Origin: Isoetes taiwanensis
Taxonomy: Eukaryota > Streptophyta > Lycopodiopsida > Isoetales > Isoetaceae
Assembly: GCA_021234155.1 (NCBI GenBank)
Contig: JAJEKV010000037.1
Coordinates: forward strand, 686,001 to 750,000
Length of the DNA stretch: 64,000 nt
Reading direction: 5' to 3'
Shown: in pieces, positions 9,545-20,629 of the stretch
Layout: each line of letters begins with the position of its first letter
Position numbering within the stretch: the stretch's first letter is position 1
Notes under the pieces: generated by a model
The model's database searches: none
The model's input: the letters and a program-made list of their open reading frames with translations, nothing else
What the model was told of the DNA's origin: nothing
Made by a program: the position numbers and the translations under genes

Positions 9545-11570
9545 TGACTAGATCAAAGGGAGTCGATAACAAACAAGGTACATCTCTCTGAATGGTGAAG
9601 TACAAGGGCTTCTTGAAAACAATCTATAGTCAATTTGTGTACAATTCAAAATGAGCTCAAGGACCTTTGTGCAGGTACTCGGAGCTACTATTTGAAAGTC
9701 AGACTCAAAGCAGCAACAGCAGACCTCCTTTTAGGTGCAACTGCACTCACTAAAGATGCAAAATGGCATCATTCCAGCAACCTACACACGCTGGTAAACA
9801 CCCTGGTCCATTCTGTCTGTTGAGCAACAGATTGAAATTGAATGTGGAATCCAAATGCCTATGGTTATTATTTTGCTGAGGTGCCATCCACTTGATCAAA
9901 CAAGCTCCTAAAATTTCTAAGCACAGGGCTTTACCCAAATGGATCAAGAGCAACAAAAGCCTTTATTTCAAAACTTAGGGTAGCATCATGACAGAGATGC
10001 TATGGATATTATATGCTATGGGTACTTTCAAGTAATCTGCTTTTGAGATTCTAGACAGAAACTCTGGCACTACTTTTGGATGTTGAAGTGTGGCAGGATT
10101 AGGATGGAGTATTATATCAGAGATTCACTTGAACATGATAAGTTACCACGTCCTGCAGGAAGGGACGTGCACCTGCATAATGAGAACTGATGAGAGTATT
10201 ACAGCTTGGACTCATCATTGCGCCATTCGAAACTGAGGATGGCAGGATAAACTCATTAAGGTCAATCTTTCAGACAGTCTATTTGATTCTTTGGAGTTAG
10301 AACACTTGCAGATTTTTAACTACAGTAACTGTCTCCACAATACTAAATTCAACAGGAAGGACGGGCCTTTATTTCTACCTAATACAACTACAATCGGAAG
10401 ACTTGTGCTCAGGATGATGACAATGAAATTGGAAGCATACATTAGTTTGGACTACAAATGTTCAGGGCCACAATCATTTTGCAAAGCATAGACTAGAGCT
10501 GGCTAAAAAAGAACAAATGCATTGCATGTATTAAGAACTGACAGCCTAGCTCAGATAGTAGCAACTTGGTTGAATTAATCTCAGTTACTGGGTTGGTGGA
10601 TCTTGTGATCTGTTAGTGATTGCTTGAAGTTTGGAATTTTATGGCTTATGCATCGTAAGATATCATGCAAATTCAGCTTCATCTTTAGCTGCAAAACTTC
10701 GCTACTGTGTCAGATTTTTCGCAAAAGCAAGACAAGCTTTTAAGCCACTGAAGAGCCTGGTTTATTTCATGACAGCAGATTCACGCAAGAAAGGTGCGCA
10801 CTTATTTATTCCACAACAAGTTCTATGTAGTAATACATCTGCAATGTGGCATATGTTAATGTCTACTCTTGACATTTTAAATATGTTCTCATATAGAATT
10901 TTCCTCATGGCTACGGCAAAGGATCTACTAAGGAAAATGCTTGATAATTGCCATAGTGGTCTTCATTGAAATTTGCCAAGCAACTACTGATACACTGTAC
11001 ATAGGCCAGAGCCTGGGGGAAGATGGAGAGCTCACATCTAGTAATTTGCTTTACGTGCTTCTGATGCAACCTGACAGCAACCTGGAATCTTTTTTAATGT
11101 GCTTGGTAGACACTGCTGCAACATATAATCTGCTGTAAAATGTTGATTGCTGATAAACAAAATGGACAAAGCTTGCTGGCTTTTTTGTTTCCAAAAGAAA
11201 AAAGGGGATCTGAGAGAAGCAAATGCTCTGATGTTTTTGATGTTATGGCCGATATCAGTCAATATCAGAATTGAACTTATCTTGTGTTTTAAAACAGGGT
11301 TAAAGTTAGAAAGGCTTAAAATAGTGAGTGTAAAATCTGGGCAAATGACAAAGTGCACTGAGAGAGAATCAAACTAACCTGCAAAAATGCAAGAAAATGC
11401 AAGAAAATGCAAGCCCAAAGAAAATGCAAGAAAACTAACCTGCGAGCTCTGAGATGCTGGCTCCGACTGCGACCCCTGATGCTGGCGACCTCTGAGCTGC
11501 TGGCAACCTCTGAGACGCTGGCGAACTCCGACGTGCTCCAAGAACTCCGACGAGCTGCTGCTTTAAGAAA
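9545..11570. other. HLE-A body, no recognised gene
   Basis: Several short open frames (for example 10291-10491 and 10631-10969, plus strand) have no recognisable domain or coding pattern. 11385-11555 has a short GCAAGAAAAT repeat and CTCTGA/CTGGCGA-rich repeats. Confidence 0.45.
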
Positions 11571-12336
11571 GTAATGACCGATTGCTGCAAATTACGCCAT
11601 TATTCCACCAAAATTATAAGGCGGAATAGAACTATAACTTTCTTGGTATTTTAAGGAGCGGCGCCGCTTCCCTGTCTTGCTCCAGCGGCAGCCCTGCTTC
11701 CCTGTCTTGTTTAAGAAGCTCTACCCTGCTCCAGCCTTGCCGGAACTGCCATATCCCATCGTCTGCACCAACACAGATATGGAAAAAAGGCACCAACACA
11801 GATATGGCAGCTCTGTTTGCACCCAAAATGGCGGCTCTGTTTGCACACAGATATGGCGGCTCTGTGAGTATTTTCCAGCAAAAATCTCTGTTTGCACACA
11901 GATAGGGCTAAATCTATGAAAGCAGAGGTCGGATTGCACGGCATACAGAGGTCGGATACATGAAATTCCTTCGCACAACAGAGTCTGAATCCTTTCAAGA
12001 AGGACTATTTTTGCTATCTACAGGGCTCTGGATTATTAAGACTAATATGCTATGATTTTGCTAAAAAAACAAGATACAGAGTAATGGTTGTGCATTAGAA
12101 GAAGTTCGAAAGCATCGATCGGGCATCTGCAGTGAGAAAGCAAGAATCCAAACAGCAAAACAGGGCCTAATGCCACGTGGGGCCTCTTGAGTGGAAATTT
12201 GCAACAACCAGTCATTACGTCCGGTAATTTCCACTGGTCGGACATTACGCCTGTAAAGGCTCTAGCGGCTCTGCCAGACTCGGCGCCGCTAGAGCCTTTA
12301 CAGGGCGTAATGATCCTCCCAATGGAAATTACCTAG
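11571..12336 (+). mobile_element. Helitron-like element HLE-B nested in HLE-A (766 bp)
   Basis: The 5' end GTAATGACCGATTGCTGCAA (11571) is repeated inverted at 12196-12218. Next comes a palindrome at 12223-12333, with arms containing GTAAAGGCTCTAGCGGC and a CTCGGCGCCGC core, then CTAG/T. The GC box GGAGCGGCGCCGCTT sits at 11656. A minisatellite of GCTCTGTTTGCACACAGATA units follows (about 11780-11905). No coding capacity. Confidence 0.65.
11780..11905 (+). repeat. Minisatellite in HLE-B
   Basis: About four imperfect copies of GCTCTGTTTGCACACAGATA, with a spacing of roughly 26-40 bp. They match, in position only, the minisatellites of HLE-A and HLE-C. Confidence 0.75.
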
Positions 12337-12391
12337 TACTTTAACTAAAAACCCTATACAGGTAGCCCGGCGGTGGGGCTAAATTATAATA

Positions 12392-12932
12392 CTAGAAACC
12401 GGTTCGAGAAAATTCCACGAGGAATTTCCGCCCGCCCGTCGAGTCCGGCGCCCGGTGGCCGCAGCGCCGCCGATACTGGCAATTCGCCGAGAATCTTCGA
12501 ATCGATGGTTTCCCTTACGTAATTCTTGATAGGCGAAATTACGAACAAGGTAGCTATCGAATTTTTTGGCCATAGAAAGCCATATCTGCGGAAAGAAAAA
12601 CGCATAAAGATCATTTCGCATTCCATATCTGCGGAAGAAAAGCAAGAAACACGCCTCAAGAAACTGCCTCGGTATGGTTTCCATAAAAATCGATCAAGAT
12701 CCATGAGCAGGCGCAATGGCGGGCTCGAGCAGTAGGAATGGCTCGAAACAGTAGGAATGGCGCGAAGCGGGGGCGAACGGGGGCTCGAGCGGGGCGAGCA
12801 GGGGGCTCGAGAATAGGGCGGAATGAATAGGGCAAACAGGGAAGAGGCGGCGCCGCTCCGCAAGCGGCGGAGAATATTACGTGAAATAAAAAACGCGAAA
12901 TTTGACAGTAATTTTGCCCTATCGTTTATTAC
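12392..12932 (-). mobile_element. Helitron-like element HLE-D, minus orientation, nested in HLE-A (541 bp)
   Basis: Read on the minus strand, it starts GTAATAAACGATAGGG (12932). The inverted form is found internally at 12519-12543. An imperfect palindrome with a GGCGCC core follows down to 12396, ending in CTAG/T (12395-12392). The GC box GGAGCGGCGCCGCC lies near 12850 in the expected place. Only 55 bp separate its 3' end from that of HLE-B, so the two elements sit tail to tail. Confidence 0.55.
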
Positions 12933-13041
12933 GGACACGATTCCTTAAAGTTTTAACAGGTTGTTAAATTTTAACCTAACAGAATCGTATCTGAATAGCT
13001 GTTACCGTAAATTTTAACATAACCCATGGGGTTAAAAATTA

Positions 13042-13893
13042 GGGAAAATTCTAAAAATGCCCTTGTATTTCTTTATAATTATCAAAATGCCCCTATATTT
13101 TTGGGATTTGTTGAAATGCCCTTGCATATGAAATCATCCATCGTTGAAGAGCCACTAGAATAACAAAAAATGGATATGCATTGTACTAGAACTTCCTCTT
13201 GAATCTGGCAGTTTATAAATCCAAGCCTAAGGATTCATTTCAGCCCACAACGTGATGGAAGTAAGTTCGATGGATTGTTGAGTTATTTGAAATCATATGC
13301 ATAGACGTAGCAGATCCAAAGAACAAGAAATTATATGAAGCCAACAACATGCCAATTTACACAGTTTATGAGCCTGGAATTGGAACCCAGAAATTAAGTC
13401 AGGACTCAATCTCCTGCACTCTTCTCCTTGCAACTACTTCACAGAAATCCCAAGCTACAATCTTCTCTTCCAAACCAATCTGCTCCACCAGTTTCTCCTG
13501 TCTTTGTTGCCCCAAAATCGGATATGTTCAATCGGCAAGGTATGCACTGCCAGAACTGGTATTTGTCTTCAGAAATCGTATGTTGAGGTATTGCCGAATC
13601 ACCTTCAGAACTGCCGTATTAGCTTCAGATGCTGCCGAATTCATTTCTACTTTGTCGGATTAACTTCAAGTTCACTTCTATTCTGACGAATTAGTTTTAG
13701 GTAAAAATGGACAAATTTTGTTGGCACAAATAGACAAATTGGGCATCATTTCGGCATCATCGCAGTGGTTACTTGTTAATCACAGTGGTTAATCATCCTA
13801 GTATATGAATTAGGGGCATTTCAAGAAATATAAAAAATACAAGGGCGTTTTCACAATTATAAGAAAATATAGGGGTATTTTTAGAAATTTCCC
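13042..13893. mobile_element. Mutator-like (MULE) non-autonomous element with 9-bp target duplication
   Basis: Terminal inverted repeats of about 80-95 bp start GGGAAAATTCTAAAAATGCC on the left (13042). On the right they end in AGAAATTTCCC (13893). The 9-bp TAAAAATTA flanks both ends (13033-13041 and 13894-13902), the size expected for Mutator-like transposition. There is no MURA-type transposase. An internal open frame at 13349-13663 has no recognised domain; it could be captured host sequence. Confidence 0.85.
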
Positions 13894-14142
13894 TAAAAAT
13901 TAACCCCCAATTTTTTAACAGGAAATTTTAATCGAACTGGTGTGAATTCAATTATCTTAAAATTTTAACATTTAACCTAATATAACGGGTGGTGTATAGG
14001 TACCCTTAACAAGATATTTCATCTCGACAACTCTAAAACCAATCAAAATCAGAAAGAACCTCTCCTCAAGCTTCTATTCACGCAAAGATCCGCCAGAACA
14101 GAGAAGAATGGTGGAAATTTAAGCCTACTGCTCATTACGTCC

Positions 14143-14249
14143 GGGAAAATTCACCTCTCAAAAAATTCCTCGAGGGAATATTCCCTCGGCGTCTCGCGGC
14201 GCCGCATCGGGAAATTCCCTCGAGGAATTTTCTCAAGATGAATTTTCCC
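14143..14249. repeat. 3' terminal palindrome of HLE-A
   Basis: The arms start GGGAAAATTCA and share AATTCCTCGAGGGAAT. Both run to a GGCGCCGC core. Pairing is near perfect over about 40 bp. CTAG follows at 14249-14252. Confidence 0.85.
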
Positions 14250-14252
14250 TAG

Positions 14253-14990
14253 TATATAATTGTTGCTACCTTACACATGTTGCATGAATGCCCCTCTACC
14301 TTGAATTTTGGGCGGGCCTTCGCGCGCCTTCCTCACCAGAATTCAAGGCAAAGGGGCATTCTTGTATACATCAACGTTATTGCATCCATGTGACATCATA
14401 TACGTTGCGTTAATGCTTGATTTCCGAGCTAATGCTTGCTTTCCAGTCACATTAGAAAAAAAGGAGAGGAAAAAAAAGGGGATGGGGCAGCTTCGTCCCC
14501 AACTCCTTTGTCATGCTTCACAGGCATTCACGTTGTGGGCATATATTATAACAGGCATTCACGCTGTGGGCTTGGTGCTAAAACAATTGTTGGTTGGAAC
14601 AGTCACTGAGCTACATGTCGTATATATGTTAAATGGAATATTTTGGATGCCCATACAAGAAGTGCAAAGGTGAAGATCAAAAGCAGACTAATTAGTGTTT
14701 GGTCACGTGCTTGAATTGGAGGTTTATTTAACCTTGGATTGTGGCTAGAAATATGGTTCTTGGAGCGTCATGAATTATTTCTGTAGCATGGGCTACTGGT
14801 AAAATGAGCATCGCACATGTAAATCTTCAAATGGAAATGAGGGCAAAGGTGGAAAGAAGGCTGACAAAATTCCAATAATTGGCACTACAAGAAGTTCAGG
14901 GAAATAAGAATTTCTCCACATCTATACACGAAATAAACTAACACTTGGCCTCAAAGACCTATGCAGATGTTAATAACTTTTCTTTCTTTC
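14253..14990. other. Spacer, no recognised gene
   Basis: An open frame at 14308-14673 has no recognised domain. A direct repeat of ACAGGCATTCACG(C/T)TGTGGG lies near 14520-14570. I see no gene. Confidence 0.45.
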
Positions 14991-15243
14991 AACTTAAAGA
15001 GCATAAACACCAGAAATACAATGCACTCTTAGTAAGTACATAAATACCATTTTCTAGATTTGATTAAATGATTCTATGGCATTTTCGCTGAACAAATGAG
15101 GACTTATAATATACCTAACCAAAAATGAAAAATGCAAGCTTCACGTATCCAAACGAAAAATTGCTGACATGCCACCATTATAAGATTATGACATTTGCAT
15201 ACAGAGATGCACCCACAAAAGAGCTGCAAGAGCATGTCACAAT

Positions 15244-15833
15244 TCATTGATCATTTAAAGTTGTAGGATGGCCCCTTTTTCCAATCCAATGTTCACGCAG
15301 AACCGGCTGATCAATGACCCCAAGAACCTGTGAAAGACCTATGTGTTATGCCAGAATTAGCACCATTTCGTGTTTGCCTGCTTTGAATGTACTTGCAGTA
15401 CTAATTAGCTTGGATATGAGGTATTGTCTTCCTTGAGTCTCTAAATCCATGGACAAGGCTTAAGTTTTGAGGCACATTATGTCTATAAAGCCATTTATGC
15501 AGGCTTTTGAAACATCTCTACAATCAAATTCTGGATACTTCTAGCACTTGACCTCTTCTGAGAACTGGTTGGAGTAACTTTTGGGGTGTGATTAAGACTT
15601 ACTGGAACTCCCTTATACAAAAAGGTAATTACAACTCCAAACACTGGCTTCCCTGCAAATGTCCAAATCTAGTATGTATGAGTTAGAAAGCAAGAAGAAC
15701 AATGGGGCTAGTTAAAGGCCACAGAGCATGTGTGATGAAACTTTTTGTTCCATCAATTGGATCTAACACCCACCCACATGTACTCAGATTCATTTGCCTG
15801 CTTTGTTAGTCCTTCTTCTTCTCCAAATATGTA
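15244..15833 (-). pseudogene. IMPL2: IMPL2-like (histidinol-phosphate phosphatase/inositol monophosphatase family) gene fragment, copy 1
   Basis: Three exon-like pieces on the minus strand match plant IMPL2, a Mg-dependent phosphatase of histidine synthesis in plastids. The first (about 15833-15730) encodes YGEEEG-like sequence and the metal-binding motif WVLDPIDGTKSFIT. The second (15652-15603) is GKPVFGVVITFLYKGVP, with AG before and GTAAG after it. The third (15327-15244) is VLGVIDQPVLREHWIGKRGH, ending at a premature TGA. The splice donor after the first exon is lost (ACA/CATG), and the N- and C-terminal parts are absent. It is therefore a pseudogene piece, duplicated at 50945-52515. Confidence 0.75.
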
Positions 15834-16033
15834 AGTTTTGTGCATTTAAATGAAAATGTTGCTTAAGGACAAATCGCAACACTGCATCAACACTAACATG
15901 GCTTTGAATTGTCGGATTCGATTGACAGTGTGCATGATACCCATAGCCACAAAACATGATAATGTTAAAAGCACAAAACAGATAATGTTAAAACTAGCTC
16001 AAGACTGCCATCGAGACTACTGCAACAACAAAC

Positions 16034-16844
16034 TGAGGGGACATACCGATTTGGTAAAAGGTTGCTAGTACTCTGCCATTGGTTGCTCTGGAGGCTATTG
16101 AAGGGTGCATGTGGGTTTTCCACCAAAGTGTTCACGATCATAGGCTTGTGAAATCTATGTACAGGCTGCTTGTCAATGGTGATATCCTTCCGCCATCCAC
16201 TAGGTGGTCCCTTCAGCTCTCACCTCTTAGTTGGAGACGTATGTGGACTTGGGCTTGGGATAAACTACTCCATCCTAAGGTGGCTGTGCTTTGGTGGCAG
16301 ATTCCTCACAGATGCCCTCAAGTGAATGTGCTTGTCCACAGATTTGATCCTCGAGTGTCAGCACTCTGCCCACTGTGCAAGCAAAGGGACGAGACCATTG
16401 AGCATTGCTTCTTTTTATGTGATCATCTCCAGCCTGTTTCGTCTTGGCTGCTTTTTTTTTTCACGTGACATTGACGAGTCAGCAAGTGCTTCTGGCTATT
16501 TATCCGAATACTTGGAATACGTTGGGGAGCCAAGCATTTCATTTAGCATCAGGATGGTTGTTGTGGTCCATCTGGAAGCGCAGAAGACTATGTATCTTTT
16601 AGGGTTTGGATATTCCTCCTGCAGTGGTCCTCCAGGATGCACAAGCTAGAATCGCTTTGCTCCTGTCAAGCGACAGTTGATATTTGAGTCATATTTGAGT
16701 GCGTTGTCTTATGCATAGGCTGGTGGTCAGTGGATCATGATCATCCTCTGAGATTTTATTCCTGCCTCTGCATTTGTATTTTACTTTTGGCTTGGAATTT
16801 CAATAAAGTGTCGTTCTTCAAAAAAAAACAACAACAACAACAAC
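16034..16844 (+). mobile_element. 5'-truncated LINE with zf-RVT domain and (CAA)n tail
   Basis: Frames at 16079-16460 encode the C-terminal zinc-binding region found after plant LINE reverse transcriptases: WTWAWDKLLHPKVAVLWWQI, then CPLCKQRDETIEHCFFLCD. The frame is broken after about 16450. The 3' end has AATAAAG, an A-run and (CAA)n. AACAACAAAC flanks both sides (16024-16033 and about 16845-16854). The paralogous segment at 52692-52703 has the uninterrupted target, which confirms the insertion. Confidence 0.82.
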
Positions 16845-17295
16845 AACAACAAACCAACTTGATTCCCCAAGACGAGCATAACTTCCCATCCTACCCATGA
16901 ACAACTGGAATTTCCATGAATTAGCCTGAGTGAGAACAAATCCAATGATTCTAAGGCTCTACACGTGCATAAGAATCTTAGCTGGCTGCAACGTAGATAG
17001 CCTCAAATTGCTTCAAAGTTTCAACCAGTGTTTGTGCAAATGCGAGAAAAAAAAAAGGGAGACGTCCAACCTCGACGCCTGGCAAGTTAAAAGATCGGCT
17101 CTAGCTATGGCAGATTCTGGACCCTTCAAATCTTGGTCTGCCCTTTGGCTTGATCATTTTTTCTTGATGCGCTACGCATCGACAGCGATATTTATTCTTT
17201 GCCAAATCGGTAGACTTGAGGCGGCGGATCGAGAATTGAATTAGCCTTTGGTAGTAGACCGGGACGCTAGGTAAAAAGCGGTGCGGGAGAAGTGG

Positions 17296-20087
17296 GACTT
17301 TGGCATACAAATGGCATGTAATATTTCCCTGCAATCTTTATGGCATCGACATTAGATATTAAAACAATGCGTGCAGACGGAATCCGTTTGGACCACATTG
17401 AATGTAGAGTGCAGTTGTTGGTACTGAACTTTGTATATTCATCTATGTGTCAACTCATACATCTCAATTGTAGATACGAAAAGCGTTGCATGCAAGTTCA
17501 TAAGAAATGCTTCAAAGTCGTCTATAAACATCACTTTTATCTTTTACTTTCTTGGAGAATGCTTTAAAGCATTCCATAAACATCACAACATGCAAACAAT
17601 CAAATATGACTCTGATACCTTTGTGTAAACTTTTCTATATGAAAAATAGCACAATGCAATTTTTCTAGCAATGCAAGTAACGTTTGTGCATCTAGTGCAA
17701 ACATTAGCTCAAAAGATGAACAAATAGTTTATGATACACAACGTAGCTAGTCTGAGAAGTCGCATGATGCTGCCTGGAAAGTGGAATAGAACCACCTAGA
17801 ATGCCACAATAACATTATTTTGAATAAGATGGGCTTCTTCATGTTGAAATCCCTATGATATGAGCAAAACTAAAGTAGTCAATAACAACATGCAATCATT
17901 TACAAACCATTGTTTGTTTAAGCGAGTTTTCTTGCCATCTTGTTTGTTACATGGTAGCTCTCAAAATATGTCTTCCTCCAAAGTGGTTTGGTATGTTCCT
18001 TAATTGGATGTGAAATGCCATGTCTTGGCACATCGATCAATTTCTTTAGCATTAGATCTAAATGTAAGCTCTGGTAATTGCACGTGCATGTGTAACAAAA
18101 ACAACATTCAAGTAGCTCTGCACAAAAAGTCCAAAGATTGTGGATCCTAGCAATCGTTCTATGGCATCATGAAACATATGAATTGAATTGAAAAAGTATT
18201 CGCATCTATTCGCATCTTATAACAAAAAAGAAAACACTAAATGCTTTCAACAAATTTGCTCACCTTCTGCCAAATTTATGAACAATCCCTATTTTTGGAA
18301 CAAAAATGAAGATTGATCCAACTTTCTTATTTGAACCTAATTCTGTGCAGAAGTTTTAAATTCGTTCAGTTTGTTCCAACCTGAATTTATTACAGTCTAA
18401 TTTTCATGCACTTTACAATCTATTGCATGCACTTTACAATCTATATCACTCCTCTAAGGATGGGTCCAACAATGTTTTGAAGTTTGAAAGTCAATGCTTC
18501 CCTAGCTCTATTGAAGTTTGTCAGGAATAAATATAGCCAATAGTGTTCAACATTGCCTCACCAAAAGTGATCCAACATATATCTAACAATGGTCCCAAAA
18601 CCATTTCCATCCTTTACATATGAACAATATCCCAACATATATTATCTTTGACTAAGAAGGCATACACCTTGCAGTATCTTAAAGTATCCTCCTTGGAAAA
18701 CAACCATCTTGTATATCTAATACATTCGTTAACTTGCACTACAAATATTTGTTTAGGTATAGATCCACCATCCATAGCCACATAGAATTTATCTTTAACC
18801 CAGCCTGTACTATCTTTAATTAAGAAGTCATACATCATGCAGTATCTTACAGTATCCACCCTAAAACCGAACCATCATGTATAGCTAATACCTTCGTTAA
18901 CTTGCCTGCCAATACTTACGTGGCTATATTACCTAAAACCCCAAACATATAATAGAATGTTATTCTTTAAAATCCAGAAGCATATTACTATACTTCATAA
19001 TAGTCAAATGACCAAAAGGTCAAAACATTGAATTTCTTTGCATAATAATAGTCAAATCAAGAGGTCAACACACTAAACTTAACACATTGCAAAATAAAGC
19101 AGAATGCACTAACTAGTGATACAACAAACTTCAACATCTAGAAAGAGATTTCTTCAACAAATCTCCAGGTCTTTATCCATATTTTTTCGTCTTATTAGCG
19201 CATTTTTGAGTAATCAGTGGACCCAATATGCGATCTGCTCAGAGCAGACAGTAATATTAGAAATTATAGATGGTTAAAATTATTACAGCAATATATAGCA
19301 ACTTACCGTTAGTACAACAACCATCCTTTTATCACTTCACTCGCTTTAGGAAAACCTTTCAATTTCATACCCTTTGAAACAAGAAGTAGCTTATTGTGAT
19401 CCTGATCATCATTTCTCTGACCAACATATAAGCAATTTGTGCCATAAGCAATTTGTGCACCAGAAAAACACAGGACATGTGGATCAGACATTGGAGTAAG
19501 GCACATATATGCCTTCTAAAATGAAAAAGCAAGGCGACAAAACCCAAGCATGTTGTAGCGTTTTCCATGCCTGAAAACTTCATGGCAGCCCCTCCATCAT
19601 GTGCAGAGTACCTTTGTTTCAGAATCCTAATCTAGTTGCTTGCTGCCATAGCCAAATCCTGCCAAATCTCGCCATAGGCATAACCCATTCTGATCCTAGC
19701 TGCATCTCGCCATAACCATGTTTCATTTGGACCCGTAACTACCCTGCTTCAATCCTCTCCTTTTGGAACGTTCCTGGTATATTTTGCAAAGTGAAGGATG
19801 ACACCGTTTTACAGCCTTCAATCAAAAAAAGGAAGGATGACACCGCTTTTGTAATTGAAGCGCATGTGCCACATTGGAAATGAAAGGGTACATTTTAAGT
19901 GACCCTTCAATTTTTTATTTTTATTAACGGCCCCAATATAATTTGCCAATGGATTTTGCCATGTGGCAGGATCTGGGCCGTCCATAAAGCAGAGGGCTAT
20001 CAGGATAATCTGAGCCGTTGATTGGGGCAGAAGGACATTAAGACAATTTTTGCCGTCGATCGGGCAGGACAGACAGACGCCACGGTT
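17296..20087. other. AT-rich intergenic stretch without a recognised gene
   Basis: No domain is recognised. 19309-19506 (minus) is an open frame without clear homology. The only clear structure is a 165-bp tandem duplication near 18.6-18.9 kb, listed separately. Confidence 0.45.
18640..18912. repeat. Diverged 165-bp tandem duplication
   Basis: TATCTTTGACTAAGAAGGCA (18647) and TATCTTTAATTAAGAAGTCA (18812) begin two similar blocks, each ending TTCGTTAACTTGC. On the minus strand both encode RYC-x-x-Y-x-FL-x-KD within an open frame (18614-18859). I do not recognise it as a known domain. Confidence 0.65.
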
Positions 20088-20629
20088 TTATAATATAGAA
20101 TAGAATGATTTACTAGCAGTTCCCTCTTGACCATCTTCCCTTTCATCTTCATTGGAATGATCATGATCATTATCCAATGCATGCTTCTCTTTGCTTATTT
20201 TCTTGAGCGTGTGCAACAAATTTGGCCCAAGAATATTTTTAGATTTCCTTTTGCCTCGTCTCTCCTTCATGGCTCCTGAAATATTCACATAAAACACATT
20301 TGATTAGAGCCACAAGAGTGAAAATTGAAAAGAAATTTAGATAGAAACTGGTATGCATTTAGCATATACGGTTAAAAAAAGTAGTCTCTCTCTCTCACCT
20401 GTTGGAATTCGAAGACTCCAATTTGTGGCTATAAAACAATAGTCTTTACTTTGCTCTGCTCTGGGTGAATAACCCTTGATCTTGATTTCTGTGAGCCAGA
20501 AATATTCTGAACCCTAACCTCTCTGTTCTTTTTTTGCTTGAATGAATTCCAAAATGCAAAGTGTAGCAGTGTCATTCTAAGTCTTAACAGAGCACTCATA
20601 GCAGGCAACGAAAATTCAAAACCCGTCAC
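20088..20629 (-). CDS. Possible two-exon small hypothetical gene or captured fragment
   Basis: On the minus strand, a potential donor (CAACAG/GTGAGAGAG, near 20399) and acceptor (ATTTCAG/GAGCC, near 20276) could join two short exons. The downstream exon encodes MKERRGKRKSKNILGPNLL and an acidic HSNEDEREDG stretch, ending in TAG at about 20088. No domain is recognised. It sits next to a repeat-like segment, so it may be debris. Confidence 0.2.

Larger units (their letters stand above)
8002..14252 (+). mobile_element. Helitron-like element HLE-A with asymmetric inverted repeats and 3' palindrome (composite, 6.25 kb)
   Basis: The left end is GACGTAATGACCAGTAGGCT at 8002. Its inverted copy is internal, at 14118-14140, and is followed directly by a long palindrome (14143-14249, arms starting GGGAAAATTCA) and CTAG/T. 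A GC-rich box GGAGCGGCGCCGCTT lies near the left end (8077-8091). HLE-B, C and D share the same plan: terminal repeat, GC box, body, inverted repeat, palindrome with a GGCGCC core, then CTAG/T in three of the four. This is like Helitron2/Helentron (HLE2) elements, which have asymmetric repeats and a 3' hairpin. No Rep/helicase is seen, so it is non-autonomous. It has taken in a lachrymatory-factor-synthase-like fragment, HLE-B, HLE-D and a MULE. The exact 5' base is uncertain: a GTAAT also starts at 7995. Confidence 0.6.
14991..17295. repeat. Segmental duplication copy 1 (paired with 50741-53068)
   Basis: The two segments align from AAACACC(A/G)GAAATAC to GGGACGCTAGGTAAAAAGC. This copy contains a LINE insertion (16034-16844) missing from copy 2. 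At 15668/15669 it has the empty site for HLE-C, which interrupts copy 2. Confidence 0.88.

Noticed and set aside
12384-12938. 184-codon minus-strand open frame MSVINDRAKLL
   Set aside because: It lies over HLE-D and its palindrome; GC-rich repeat sequence keeps the frame open and no domain is seen.
14308-14673. 121-codon plus-strand open frame
   Set aside because: No domain, contains a short direct repeat, and flanks a palindrome; no support as a gene.
15850-16068. Plus-strand ORF MKMLLKDKSQHC, repeated at 52537
   Set aside because: It is shared only because of the segmental duplication and is antisense to intron-like IMPL2 sequence; no domain.
16930-17334. Open frames on both strands at the end of duplication copy 1
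   Set aside because: The paralogous segment at 52.8-53.0 kb has indels that break both frames, so they are not conserved coding sequence.
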